Of a stretch of DNA of 64,000 nucleotides, positions 35,673 through 48,291 are shown piece by piece. The first letter of the stretch is position 1; each line of letters opens with the position of its first letter. The stretch is from Trichodelitschia bisporula (lineage: Eukaryota; Ascomycota; Dothideomycetes; Phaeotrichales; Phaeotrichaceae). Position numbers and translations under genes: made by a program. Location: positions 310,001 to 374,000 of the forward strand of contig ML996707.1 in NCBI GenBank assembly GCA_010356995.1, written 5' to 3'. The notes under the pieces are model-generated. The model saw only the letters and a list, made by a program, of their open reading frames with translations, ran no database searches and was not told the DNA's origin.

Positions 35673-35880
35673 AGACCTGGGAGAGCGACTGTATCATACC
35701 GCTTCTGAATCCATAAGGTTGAAACGAACCTTCTGCTTTGATATCTCGGAATGACGACCCATGATCATGGGATCACGACGTATTCAATGCGATGATGGAC
35801 ACAGTTGATCCGCGCAGTGCTTCAATAGCAGCTGTATCGACAGTCCCAACCGATTGATCATACTGTAAAAACCGACCTCC

Positions 35881-38312
35881 CTAATTCCCCTTATTCCCCC
35901 TCTTCCCCCCCCTCTTCTGCCGATCCACATGCCCGCGCAACGCCTTCCTCACATCCCCCAAACTCCTCTTCCCCTTCTTCTTCGCCTTCCCCAGCGTCAT
36001 AAGGAAATTCTTTTCTCGCTCCTTCTCCTTATTAGTCGTACTCTTCCCCTCATTCCGCTTTTTCTCCTTCCGCTTCGCCGTCGTGCTCTGGTGCTTCTCA
36101 TCCCGGTCTGCCCGCGCCCCCGCTATACGCTCCTCTTTCGTCTGCTTGTATGACATCTTGGCTAGACCCTCGATTGCTTCTGCTGTCAGCGGGTCGTCTG
36201 CGTGTCTGGTAGCGGCTGCTGCGGCGGCGGCTTTGCGTTTGTGCGGCGGGAGGGCTGCCGTGACGGCGGCCGTGGCCTGAAGTTCGCGCAACTTCAAGAG
36301 ATCGGCGGGCGTCAGGATACGTGTAGTCGCCAGTTTCGACGGCTTGGACTCGACAGCCTCAGCCGTAGTCGCCGCAGCTCCGTCCTCCAGCTTCGACTTC
36401 TTCGCCGGGCGCCCCTCGTCCTCCGAGTCACTAATCTCGATATCCGGCCCGTCGCTCTCGACGTCAATCCAGCCACCCGAGTCATCGCTAGCATCCGACT
36501 CGGCATCCCAGTTGTTCCAACCTGCCTCTTCATCCTCCTTCTCCTCCTGCTCCTCTTCCGAGTCCTCATCATCAGTCGCAAGGCCCTTCTCTTCACGCTT
36601 CTTCTGCCGCTGCTCTGCCTTCCACTTCTCCAGCAACTCAATACCCTCAATCGTAACATCGGTCTGCTGCTCACCAAAACGCAGCTCCTTACGCGTGCCC
36701 GTCTGAATCGCGATCGCCGCATCGCGTCCACGGTCCCGCTTCTTCAGCATATCGGCCGCAACTTCGCGGTACAGGCTGAGTAAACCCTTGGCCGCCATGA
36801 CAACGCCCTTGTCCTTGCTCTTGCGGTACATGACCAAGTCCTGCAGCAGCGTGTCGTTCATAGCCAACGGCTGGCGGGCGCACACCTCGCGGATGCCGTT
36901 GAGCCCGGCGGTCGCGACCTCAGACGAGGAAGCCTCGGAGACGAACTCGTTGGCGATTTTCTGGATGAGCGGTTGGAGCGAGTCGGGTGGTACGAGAGGA
37001 TGACTGGCTTGTGCGAGGCAGGCGAGAAAGGTGGTGACGGAGGGCTGGCGTGGGGTGAGGTATTTCAGGAAGTAGGAGTAGAGGCTGATGATGGTGAGCC
37101 TATGCAGGCCGACAAGGCGCGTGACTAGCTGCAGGACCAGGAGTTTTTGCTCGAGATTGAGCTTCGACTTGACGGTCTGCAGGTGCTTCTGGAACAGCTC
37201 TTCGGCAAAGCCTTGCGGATCGTGGAGGAGGTGAAGGGCGGAGAAGTTGAGCTGGGTTGGCGTCTGCTTCTTGCGTTCTTTCTGTTGACTGTTAGTATAT
37301 CCTAAGCCGACTGTACGTAGTGCATACCTTCTTGGCCATCACGGCAGCCTGTCTCAGTGCGTTCTCACGCTTCTTGGTCTTCTTGTTGATGCCGACCTGA
37401 TGCTTGAGCTTGCCCATATCAATCGTCTCATCCTCATCACTGCTGTCGTCCTCCGCGTCTTCCCGCTCCTTGTCAGATCCCAGGAAGAACCTGACCCCAC
37501 CAGCCACCAGCTTCTCATTCTCTGCCAGACTCGCCTCTTTCATGATCTCAACAGCCTTGGCCTCCGTCCACACCTGCCGCTTCCACAGCTCGCGAGTGAT
37601 CTTAATCGACCACAGACCCTTCGATGATATCCTATCGCTCACAACCAAGTTGTAGAGGACAGTTTGCATATTCCGGTTCAGCTTGTGGTTGGTACCCTTC
37701 GTGTTCGCGGACCGAATATCGGATACGATCTTCTGCAGGAGGAAAGCGCGGAGGGACTTGCTTCGCGTAGTAATGAGGATCGGGAAGAGGCTGTTCAGTA
37801 ACCTGGACCTTGTCAGCACGTATCCCGCGTCCATTCTCGGCAGCACCCACGTTATCGAGTCGATAATGTCCTTATTCCGCAGTAACACCAAGCTCCCAAC
37901 CACCTTCTCCCGCAGCTCAGGCTCGAGTTCAGCATGATGGTCGCTCAAAAGGTCCATCAGATTCTGGGGGAACGACTTGGTCAAGTCGGGATAGCACTCG
38001 GCGACATGGGCGACGAAGTCGATATACTCGCGCAGCGAGATGATGCTGCTGCCATCCGTCGACGACGGCGACTGCAAGAAGATAGCATACATGGACTCAT
38101 ACTGAGAGAACTGGTGCACAAAATTGTCGCGATATGAGCTATCCCAATTAGCTCCAGCGCAAAGCGTCCGGTGGAGGTCTTACAGAGGATCGCGGCGGAT
38201 TTTGTTCTGCAGATTCGGTCTGAAGTGTGTCAGTGCCAGCTACCGAGATGGTTCGGAGTATTTACAAGTCTGCTTCGACCTTTTCGAGTGCGCCAACTTT
38301 GCGTTTGCCCAT
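35881..38312 (-). CDS. sda1: SDA1, 60S pre-ribosome assembly and export factor
   Basis: Exons 38312-38266, 38219-38184, 38138-37328 and 37281-35881 (introns 45-46 bp) give 764 residues. It opens MGKRKVGALEKVEADLPNLQ then NKIRRDPLSYRDNFVHQFSQ, the conserved Sda1 start. The helical-repeat body includes LNFSALHLLHDPQGFAEELF. An acidic stretch (about 540-600, DDEDSEEEQEEKEDEEAG) precedes a basic tail ending KALRGHVDRQKRGGKRGNK, the conserved Sda1 C-terminus. In yeast Sda1 acts in nuclear 60S maturation and export, and in actin organisation and G1 progression. The tiny first two exons were chosen because they restore the conserved N-terminus. Confidence 0.94.
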
Positions 38313-39097
38313 GATTGCAGTGTAGATGCGATTGTACTGGCAGCCTCGCTCGTGTACCGCGCGACCTGCAGTCCCACGAAAAAAAAGTCGAGAAGCAGTG
38401 CACGGGCCACCTGTAGGGATTTTGGCGCCGCGCGGCCGCACGCTGTTCTCCGCACTCCGCAGACGTCACACTTGGCAAGGCTTTATCTCGGCCCCCCTGG
38501 ATGGAGATAGTGGAGACGGCATCTGAACTTGCAAATCATTCCTTTCGATCCGCCGGCGTGTCACGGTCGTTGAAAGCCGAGCACTTGCATCAAGACAGAC
38601 AGCGATGGTCAAATGGATAACTGATCGTGTTCCAAAGGTCTAATTCCATCTACTACACGCCAGTGTGGAAAATCCGACCCCAACCATCACCAAACCGAGC
38701 ATTATCCATTAAATAATCCCAATTTTTGCCTTATCCAAGGGCCGGCATGAAGGGACAAAGTTTCCAACGGATCACCCGGCATTCAACAAGGGCATCCATG
38801 GGTGCAATCAGAACATCACCACCTGGCTCTATGGTCCAAGGGCAGTCGACCGCATGCACGATTACTAGCGTCGCCCTATCCGACTTGGTACTACGTCGAG
38901 TAATACAGCCGGCCGTTACCGGAACCAGAAAACGCGAACAGGGACAAATGCCAAAGGTATCAAGCATGTCCCAAGGGGACACAGGCTAAAGAAACGGGGT
39001 ATCTTGCAGTGTATACAACTGAATTCCAAGAGGCTCGAGATACGCAAAAATGTAGATGACAGGGTTCAAAAAAGAGCGAGTCTCGAGTGTGCCTGAC
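38313..39097. other. Spacer between SDA1 start and PHD gene end
   Basis: Contains the SDA1 promoter and the 3' UTR of the PHD gene. Short frames only; no RNA gene or repeat seen. Confidence 0.55.
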
Positions 39098-41511
39098 TCA
39101 TTGGCGGCGGAAGGATTTGTAGTTTAGGGGCGAGTTGTAGGCAGGCGCTGCTGCGCGCATGGGTTCCCGAATGCGACCTCCTCTTGCCACAGGTGTGTTT
39201 CCTGTGCAGAATATGCAAACGTATACCGGAGGCAGATGCTGGGTGTTCAGCCCAATGCATTTTACATGAAGCCATTTCGTGCATGATTCGCATTGTATCA
39301 TGAGCTGGCCGTCGCCTTCTGTGGTATTGCAGACGCATCGCGTGCTGTCGGTGGAGCGTGAGCTGCGATCGGTAGTGGGTGTAAGGACTTCGGAATCGTT
39401 GATCGTAGCCGGAGAGGCGCTGGAGTTGGTGTTGAAAGGGTCGTAGCCGATTTTCAGCTTCGCTGCGTCGATAGAAGCCTGTGACCAGCGCTTGTTGTGG
39501 GCGTTTAAGATGCTTTGGGGGTCGCTATTGTCTGGGTAACATTAGCTAACAGCAGCAACAAGAGCCAGCGCGGTCGAACCTTGACGTTTCATGCGGCCCT
39601 CCATAACTCGTCGCAGAGCCGCCTGGGCATCCCCGCTGTCGTCGTCGGTAGTCACAGAGTCCTTCGACGGACTTTCGGAGTCCGCAGCACTCAGCGAACC
39701 CCCAAAGTTGCTCATGCTGAATCGCCGAAAATTACTGTTTCCCAGGTCGCCGCTTGATCGCTGGGACGCTGATCCAAGTCTCGACGACAAGCTGCTGATC
39801 GAGGCAGCGGAGAGCGGCCGCTTCGAAACGTCAAAGCGATTGGGATCGCTGTCCATCCGAGCGTGCTTGCCTCGCCGGGGCGGATCTGGTTGGAAAGCAA
39901 ACGAGTTTCGTTGGCTGGTAATGACGGGATCTTCTTCGGATTCGTCATCATCATTCCACGTCGCAAAGCTACGAGGTATTTCGACCTCAGATCCCTGGTC
40001 TACCGTCTCTGTTCGGGCTCTGCCAGTCTCATCAATCACCAGACGAGTGCGGGGACGCGGCCGAATACTGGATTCCGGGATGGAAGTAAGCGAGGTTTGG
40101 CTATTCCTCTTTAGTGGAGACGGCCGTCGGGGGATGTTCTCTGAGCTTTGTGCATGGCCTCGTGAATCTATGGACACGCTCTTTATCCTGCGGAAGCCGC
40201 TGTCTGTGTTACTGCGCTGGAGGGCGGGCTTGGCGAGAGTTTGCGATGCCATGAACACGCTGGCGGACCGGTTTTGTTGCTGGCGCGCCTTCTTTGCGAG
40301 TTCCCGCTCCCGATTTGACTCCCATGTTTGATGTTCATAAGGCTGGCGATTGACGGCCTCCACCGTGGTTTGAGTAAAACTCTGCCGCATCGAAGAGGGG
40401 TCGACGGTATGTTGTGGACTGGAGAAGCTGAAGATGAGGTTTGGGTTTACTCCAGTAGTAGATATAAAAGACTCGTTTTGCATGAAGGATGTCTGTTCTG
40501 TTGTAATACCGGATGTCCAGTATTCCGTGGCTTGACTTGTCTGATTGAGCGAGATGGCACTTTGCTGCTGGAAACTTTCATGAGCCTGCAGCTGAGCCTG
40601 ATGGATCTGCCAGTTCTGCATTGCACTGCTCTGGGCGAACGGGTTATGTGAGGCATCGACATAGCCAGCGCCAAAATTAGGTTGAGGGCTTTCCTCCCAA
40701 GGGAGTCGTGGCATCTGCATCGGCGGTGCGCTCGCGGGGCCTTGACCTTGAAGATTAAAGACTTCGGGGGAGAACTGCAGGGTTGGATACTGCAAGGGAG
40801 TCTGGAAGGCCTGTGACTGGGCGCTCGTATGACCATTTTGCACGGGAGTAGATACTGGACCATGAAAGGCAGTCGCAGGAGTGCTAAACGCTTGCTCCTG
40901 GCTAAAGTCTCTTCTCGATGAAGAGTCTCTGGTTGGTGGCGGCGTTTGCATCTGAAAGGAATCCATCGAGGAGTCCGCCTCAGCTTTAACGGCCGATAGC
41001 GGGCCCTTCTTCTTCGAGGGGTCGGGCGAGGAAGATAGACGGCGGGAGGGCGAGACTGGAGGCAGGGGGAGGGTCTGGGTGTTGGCAAAGTGGTTTACGT
41101 GGAATTTGGGGTCATCCGGTGTGAGAGGGGCGGGCTTTGAGATGCTGGCCGGTCGTCGGACTACCGTAAAGCTGTGGTATAGAGGAGTGTCTGCGGGAGT
41201 TTGCTGACCAGTGGCTTTCGGTGTGAAGAAAGCATCGGCAAAGTGCGACGTCGACTCGGTCTTCGGGGTCTGGAACGGTGGCTGGTGGAATGCGTTGGAT
41301 TTTGGGGTAGACGATGGGCTTGGGAAGTGCCAGTCAGGTAATCTGAAGAACAAGATGTGATTAGTTTCTATTTGACTCGGGACAAGGAGATATCATGAAG
41401 CAGGCGGATGAGCGGGCCAGGATCCCCACGTCGGCCAATACCGTTGCTGAGGCGCTGCCACCATGCCCAATTCAGGTGGATGCCTGGAGTGAATCCGAAG
41501 AAGTGCTCCAT
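39098..41511 (-). CDS. PHD-finger protein, putative chromatin reader
   Basis: Exons 41511-41384, 41342-39580 and 39531-39098 give 774 residues. The first exon opens MEHFFGFTPGIHLNWAWW, which fits a conserved fungal start; its intron (41 bp, donor GTCCCG) is the weakest call. A long Ser/Pro/Gln-rich disordered region (about 45-600) contains basic patches. A C-terminal PHD finger (about 695-745) reads RCVCNTTEGDGQLMIQCESC, then WLHVKC and YVCIFC, giving the C4HC3 pattern; it ends YNSPLNYKSFRRQ. PHD fingers commonly read histone H3 tail methylation. Target complex unknown. Intron 2 uses GTTCGA as donor and TACCCAG as acceptor. Confidence 0.85.
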
Positions 41512-44500
41512 CTCAACAGTATCGAAGCCCAGCTAGGTGTTTGCCTCTGGCGGGGAGCAGGGAAGCATTGGGGGAGTATGGAGTCATATGAGCCATTCTG
41601 CCTACCCATGTGTCTGGTGTTCCACGTTCATATCACTAAGTCTAAGAGGCCCCTTCGTGCAGTCTTCTCAGCGTTATGGACCAAGGTGCGCAGCCGCTGG
41701 GTATGTCTGAAGGGAGACGATTGGTAACAGTGGCGACGGGTGGGTGCAGGAATGTTCGGCTGCGACGTTGTAAGGGAGAGAGGACGGTGGAGAGACGGTG
41801 AGGGGACAACGAGCTGCTGCGAGCGTGGTAAGCACAAAGTGCAAGATTTTTCTGGACTTTCCAAGGACAAGCGGAATTGAGGAAGTGCAGGCACAAGGGA
41901 AGGGAGCCAGGCCACGATAGTACAAGATAGTGTGGGGAGGGTTTTTTTTCCCTTTTGAAAAGCTCCTTGCGGAGGAAGATGGGAGGAGGAAGAGGAAGCA
42001 GATGAGGCTCCGGACACGCAGCGGCCGTCTCCCTTTGCAGCTGCAGCTGCAAAAGAGGACAGGGTTGCACTTGGACGGAAAGAGGTAGTAGGAGCTCGGC
42101 AGGTGAGGAGTAAGAAAGTAGGAGGTAGTGTGTGTATGGTTGCGTTTTGGTGGGTGCTGCATCGTTCGTGCATAACGTACCTGCGGGTGTGGGTTGGAGG
42201 TCAATGCCTCGGTGAGCCTTGACAGTATCGAACAGCACGACAGCAAGTCAGCGTCTCCTGATGGGCCGTTAGACCGCCTAGGAAGACGCAGTGCTCCGTC
42301 GAGCCCATAGTCTAAGTGGTGAGAATCTCATTTTTTTGATTGTAGAGGAGAGGGTCGGACAGCGGGGTTGGATGAAGGGCTGAAAGAGAGAAAGATGTAA
42401 GAGAGAGCAGCAGATGGACTACTGAAATGGGTCCCAACCCTGTCCCAACTGCCAGGGCCCGGCATTGGCGTTGGTATTCTCGGCTTCGATGACAGGGGTT
42501 CTTTTCCATGATCCATCATTATCCCCATGTTGGTACCGCAACCTTTTTGCTGGCGTATGGCTACTTTCTGCCCGCTCTTTCTTGTGGAAGAGATGTGTGT
42601 GTGTGATTCAGGACTTGCTAAAACGGGCAAGCTCTCCGGGGACTTTGTGAGGAGTATTATGTGTCTTTTGATATAATGTCTGATCACTGGGCAACCGAGA
42701 AAGTGATCTATAGATACAAGTACGACATACTCATACAGCTTTGATACCCCTCAATGCATGTACCCAACCCTTTCCTGCTTTGCCGCCTTGCCATGTGCGC
42801 CATCCAGGCACATTTCTCCGCAGCATGCAACCCCGAGAAAGCGCAACCCTCCCTTCCCCTCAAATTCTCGGATACAGACGCCCGAGTCGGTCCACGAAAC
42901 TGGTGTCCGTTGCTGGGATTCTTACCGTAGCCTTCTCACCTCTAGGAGACGCCCCTCAGTGGATATTGGCTGGCGGTGCAGCGTGGGGCAAAAGCGAAGC
43001 AGATCCTCCCCATCAGACAGGGCCGACCGCCTCCTAGTAAAAGCGTGGCCCTGCCTAAAACTACCGCAGGTACCGCCTAACTTCCAAGGGGGTCCCTCAA
43101 CCCATAGCTGCTCATCACACCTTATATTCCCTCTTCTTACCGGTCGCTCCAAACGATGTTCAAGGGACGTCGTCCCGCCGGGTCAAGGGGGCTAGAGAGT
43201 GCGAACCCTTCAGCACTCAGGGCATGAGGGGACTTGTTTGGGGTTCGGGCGAATCAATGGCTAGAGAGATACTTCGGCAGCTCCATTCTGCCCCATCATG
43301 CCCTGTTGCTCTCCTGCCGCCGTGGGTATGGACATTCCGTAGTGTACCGCAAATCGAGTGTGAGCATGTGGGCGTAATTGGCCGGAGCAGAGGTCAACCT
43401 TGCTATCATATTGCGAATGCCGTTTGCCGTGGTCCAAGGGGGCCTAAGAGAATGACAGTCGACAGCATATCATCCCACCATGGCTCAGCCAGCCGCGGAA
43501 GGGACGGCTATCAACTCGCAACACCTTCCATCGGCCCCTCTACCTCTTAGAATAGTAAAGAGAGAGAAAGTCGAACGACCGACGTTGTCCTGCACTCCTG
43601 AATGCTACATGCAACCACCAATTGCCAACCTTTTAACCGGTTTTACACCAGTGGATGGAGCTCCGCAACGCATTCAACGGCGCAGCGAAATCTCCGCCGG
43701 CCAATCCCAGCCAGCCAAATCAATCCATCGCCCTATCTCGAAGCGCCTCGTTGCCAACGCATCATCTAGCCAGGCTCCCAGGCCATCTCTTCCAGGCTGG
43801 CTACCGTTTGAACAAAGAGCGGCAGGTACGCAATGCGTCAGTCGTCGATAGTCCTGGGCCGCCCTTAATATCCGCCATATGCTAGACGAGTGAGCTCACA
43901 GGAGCCCGCAGCTTACTAACTGATGCAGCTTCCGTCATCCATCGGCAAGACTACGAAATGCGATAATCCCCCCATGATTGTCCAATCGCAAACCACACGC
44001 CAGCCAGCCCAGTGGAAGGCCCGGCTCGATTTATCGCGGAGCGCGGCCAATCAGTCTGCGTGGATCTGATCGATTCGTGCGATCTTGTCCCGCTGCAAGA
44101 AAAAGAAGAAGGAAATTAAAAAACAAAGTAGCTTCCCCCACCAAATGGGGCAGTTCGTCAGTCGGCATGCAGGCATCAGATTCAAGGATGCATTTGTGGC
44201 ATGCCATCTACCGTACCTTTGAACAACCCGCCGCCCGATGGATTCGCCCCCTTGATCCTTTTGCAATCGATTCCGAATACGGGACATATCGACAATAACT
44301 CAGGTATATCGCCGCTCATTACCGTCGCACCCGTCGCCCTGCCCCCTTACCCCATCTCCCCCCAGCGTCCCCCTCCTTCACGAGAAGACATGTTCCACGC
44401 CCGTTTGCACACCCGGAGATCTCTCGCCGGGCCAGATTTTTGACGCTGTGGCGAGGCTTGGCGGAGCAGTGGCATCTGTGCAAGCCGTGGAGTTTCGGCA

Positions 44501-45953
44501 AGAGTAATGCAGTGCGCCGACGCTGGCTGCAAGGTACGCCCGCACCGCGGCCGCCCTGCGCACTGTGCATTCCGGAAAGCCATGCCACAGTGGCACAGGA
44601 AACCGGTCCAAACGTACGCCGCCCCCGAAAGGCCGTTTTCTGTCGCCTTTTGCTTAACCAAACGCTCCGGTCTTCGGTTGCAACGCTTGACTCGAGACGT
44701 CCTTGTCGAGGATGGCGATCGCCGCCGTTGCTCTGGCCGCGCACTCTAATCCGCATGTATGGCCCAACTGAGACACCTCCGCCGTGCAACCGCAGGCGGG
44801 GTATCCAATACACCACAGTGACATCTCATCCACCCCCACGAACCGATACACCAACCCCACAAGCCCCTCAGCATCAGAAGCCTCCGGCCGCCCTACGGGC
44901 TTAAGCCCGGCGCAAGCCCGGCTCAGCCCGCCGCCTTCCCGGCCCCCAAGCCCTTTATACCAACTGCACCGGAGCTTGCATGTCCGGCGATGAGCCAGCG
45001 ATGGAGTAATTCGATAACCTAATAGCCCCCCGGGTTCTAGAATCCAGGCGCCGCCCCTCGGTGCCCCGAGCTTCGAATCCTTCCAGCGCCTTTCGCGCCC
45101 GCCGCCCGCCGGCCCGGCGTCACCGGCTGAGTACCCTTGCGTTTGCGGGCCGTGCGGGTGGCTCGCGTAGCCGATGGGTGTTTCAGTGTCAGCCGTGGGC
45201 GCGGAGGGCGCCGGTTTTGGGATGCGGGGATGGGGAGGGAGATGGAGATGGATGTGGAAGGGATGGGTCGGTGGGTTGAGTGTATGCTGCTGCTTCGGGC
45301 TTGTCTATGGGGAGAGGGAATGAGAGATGGAGGGGAAGTTCGATTGTTGCGGAGAGAGCAGCGCGCGGCTGGCGAGCATCTGACTCGGGGAGAGCGGCTA
45401 GAAGGCTTTAGAACACAATCCAGCCGGTCCGTTCGGCCATCAACAAACTCTAGCCGCAATCTCGAAACACCCGTCAACGGATCGCCTCGCAAGCTCCCTC
45501 GCAGAAGCTTGCAGTTATAGCAAGCTTCCCCGCGAACCCCACATGCTCTATTTCGCCCCACTCATCCCCTCTCCACAAACAGGCCTTATGACTCGCGGCC
45601 CGTTCGCATTCCCCCTATGGTGTCGGGTTCGGCAACGTAATTGGAACGTGGTCGCGCGGCACGGTAAACCAGGGCAATCGGCCGACGGAGGCCAGGCTCC
45701 GCACTTAATCCGTGTATTATGATCGGCCGCGCATGACGCTAGCCATATCAACGCTCATCACTTCAGGGGTAACACAAGCAATGACCATATCTATAACTCG
45801 GTCCTGACTCTACGAACCCGGACCGTGTCCATCGCTGGTCTCGAACACCAAAAACCAAACGCGTTCACACAGCAACGGTATACATATATGTACGCAACCA
45901 CAGACGCCACCCATCCCTTATCCAATCTGATCCTCTGCTCGGAAACCGCCGCT
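41512..45953. other. 4.4 kb stretch without a supportable gene
   Basis: 41512-42250 is probably promoter and leader of the PHD gene (C/T-rich on the minus strand, with TGCAGCTGCAGCTGC near 42040). The rest holds frames up to about 170 codons (for example 44440-44904, 45037-45561) that overlap on both strands, lack motifs and have no intron-exon pattern. 45770-45953 includes the 3' flank of carboxypeptidase Y. No tRNA or 5S rRNA recognised. A non-coding RNA gene cannot be excluded. Confidence 0.45.
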
Positions 45954-47666
45954 CTATGCAAACCACTCACCAGACACCCAGCGCCGGACCATGTCCAGGC
46001 TGGGCTCCGGCTGGTCGTAAGGGACCATGTGGCCCGCAGCGTGAATCTGGACAAACGTAAAGTTGCCACTCGACTTGACGTGGCCAACCTCGGAGTCAGA
46101 ACCGCTGAGCTTCAGCGTCTTGAACTCGGCGTCCTTGTAGGCAGCCTGGCCCGGCCACTCGAGCGCCTCGGTCCAGGCCTTGTTACCCAGCCAGTTGCAG
46201 ATGTCTAATACAATCAGCTTGCGAACCACAACGAGAGATATAACTTACAGTCGGCGTCGCCAGCATAGATGAGGACCGGAATCTGTTCGAGCAGGCTGGG
46301 GACCAGGCGGTGGAAGGGCTTCATCCAATCGCCCTGGAAGAGGAAGTTGCGGTTGATGTCGAAGTTGCAGCTCTCGTAGTTGGACACCTCAGCGCCCAGA
46401 GCCTTCTGCACATCACGCTGGTTCAGGTAGTCGCTGATCCAGCCGAGCTCCTCGTAGCAGAGGTTGCTAGAGTCCTTGCACTTGCCGCGCACGTCGTAGA
46501 CGTTCTGACCGGTGCGCTGGTACGGGCCAATCAGAGCATTGTTGCAGTAGATGGACGCCGGGACACAACGCCAGACGCTCTCGCTGTCATAGCACTGCTC
46601 AATGAGCGCGGCGCAACGGGGATAAGCGTTCTCCATGCTCTGGCACTCACCAGCGCCGAGCACCGCCGGCCAGCCTCCATCACCGCAGGCCATGGGCTTG
46701 TAGTACTCATACTGAGTGAGGCCATCCGTCAGACCGTTGCCGATCAGGACGGACTTCAGGTTGATGTTCCGCTTCTTGTGGGACAGGATCTCGTGAGCGA
46801 AAACAGGGATGTAGTGCCCAGCATAGGACTCGCCCGAGATGTGGAAGTCTTGCGTGGCATACTCGGGGAATTGCTTGAAGAACAGGGTCAACAGGGCATA
46901 TACGTCCTTGCCGGCAGCCACGGTGTTCGAAACGGCGTTCCCGCTGTAGGAGAAGCCGACATTGACAGGCTGGTCAAGGAAAATGACGGAAGCGTTGGCA
47001 TTCCACGACGCCGGATTGTACTTCACTTTGCCGTTCTTGTTGATGGAAGACGGGCCGAGCTCCATGAACAGACCAGTCAACGAGGAGCAGCCTGGGCCGC
47101 CGTTCAACCACAACAGCACCGGATCATTTTTGGGGTCGTTTCGGGACTCAAAGAACCCTATGGATATCAGTGCCTACAAATGCAATGACAGAATGTCACT
47201 TACAATAGAAGAGATGCTTGTCCTCGTCCTCGTCATCAAGGTAGCCAGAGTACTGCTTGACAGTATCGACATTGAGCACACTGGGATCGACCGTCTTCGT
47301 GCGCAGATTGTAGTTGGAGAGCTTTCCATCAATCTCCCGCTCCTTCTCGCCCTGGGCGTTGGTGACCCAGACGCTCTGCAAATCAGCACCCTTGGTGATG
47401 AAGTCCCACTCCGAGGCTGGCTTCTTCTTGTGCGGCTTGGGGGCCGAAAAGAAGTTCGCCTTGTCGAAGGCCGCGGGGAAGATGGCAGCCACCTCGTCCC
47501 AGGCCTGGCGGGCTTCGGCCGAGAGGCTCTTCAGCGACTCCTCCAGGTGATGGAGCGGGTTCGCAACCGCATCGGTGATAACATTGGGAAGCTGGAGGGG
47601 CTGCTGCTGCTGAGTGACGGCAGCACTCGCCGCTCCAAGCAGCGACAGACAAGCAACGGCCTTCAT
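45954..47666 (-). CDS. cpyA: Carboxypeptidase Y, vacuolar serine carboxypeptidase
   Basis: Exons 47666-47204, 47157-46249 and 46204-45954 (introns 46 and 44 bp) give 540 residues. A signal peptide ([15 protein letters not shown]) and a propeptide of about 120 residues precede the S10 domain. Catalytic Ser lies in GESYAG (about S265), Asp in AGDADYICNW (about 455) and His in HAAGHMVP; the oxyanion region [10 protein letters not shown] is intact. CPY is made as a zymogen, sorted to the vacuole and removes C-terminal residues from peptides. The propeptide includes QPLQLP, similar in place to the yeast QRPL sorting signal. Divergent from SDO1. Confidence 0.96.
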
Positions 47667-48291
47667 AGCCGCGACGACGATGTGAATGGAGCTGTCCGCT
47701 CAAGGGGAGGTTGGGGAGGCAGCTGTTTCAGATACGGACGCTCCGCTTACACGCTGCTAAAAGCCCTGCGAAGGGTCTGGACAAAGGAGATAAAAGCCTG
47801 AACGCGGGTTGAGCTTGAATGGAGATGAGAGAGATGGAGGGAGTTGAGTGATGATGGGAGTTGGGTCGGAAGCCGGATGGATGCAAGCTCATGTGTTGTC
47901 ACGGCGATAACGGAACCTGGCAAGTGTGGCGGCTGAGCTCCTGTGACCTTGATCGAGCGGCTGTTGCCTGTGACTGGTGAAACTGATGACGAGTGTTGGG
48001 AAGTGCCTGGTCTAGCCTGTTCCGGCAGCCAATCGGCAGCGGTACGTGCGGGGAAAGTGTCAGAGCCCCAGGCATCAAGCTGTCCTGGGGTTTAAGGCAT
48101 CAAACCCCGATTTAGCCGCCCCCACCAGATACGCTAGCAAGGCTATGGGTGTGACACACGCGGAAAGACTCTGCGGTCTGCGGGGTCTGCAGTTGGAGTA
48201 CTCTGCACTACCGTGTAAACAGCAGGTGGAGCGCGTTCAGACCTCACAAGCATCAAACCCCACATAGGACTCTTCAAAGCCAACACTCAAA
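47667..48291. other. Divergent promoter CPY / SDO1
   Basis: Holds both promoters; no gene seen. GCATCAAACCCC occurs twice (48094 and 48250 areas), a short direct repeat close to the SDO1 start. Confidence 0.55.

Noticed and set aside
41642-42246. Three overlapping minus-strand frames of 180-198 codons
   Set aside because: All three frames being open reflects few stop codons in a C/T-rich leader, not coding.
44440-44904. 154-codon frame
   Set aside because: Overlaps 165- and 104-codon frames on the other strand; no motif, no codon bias.
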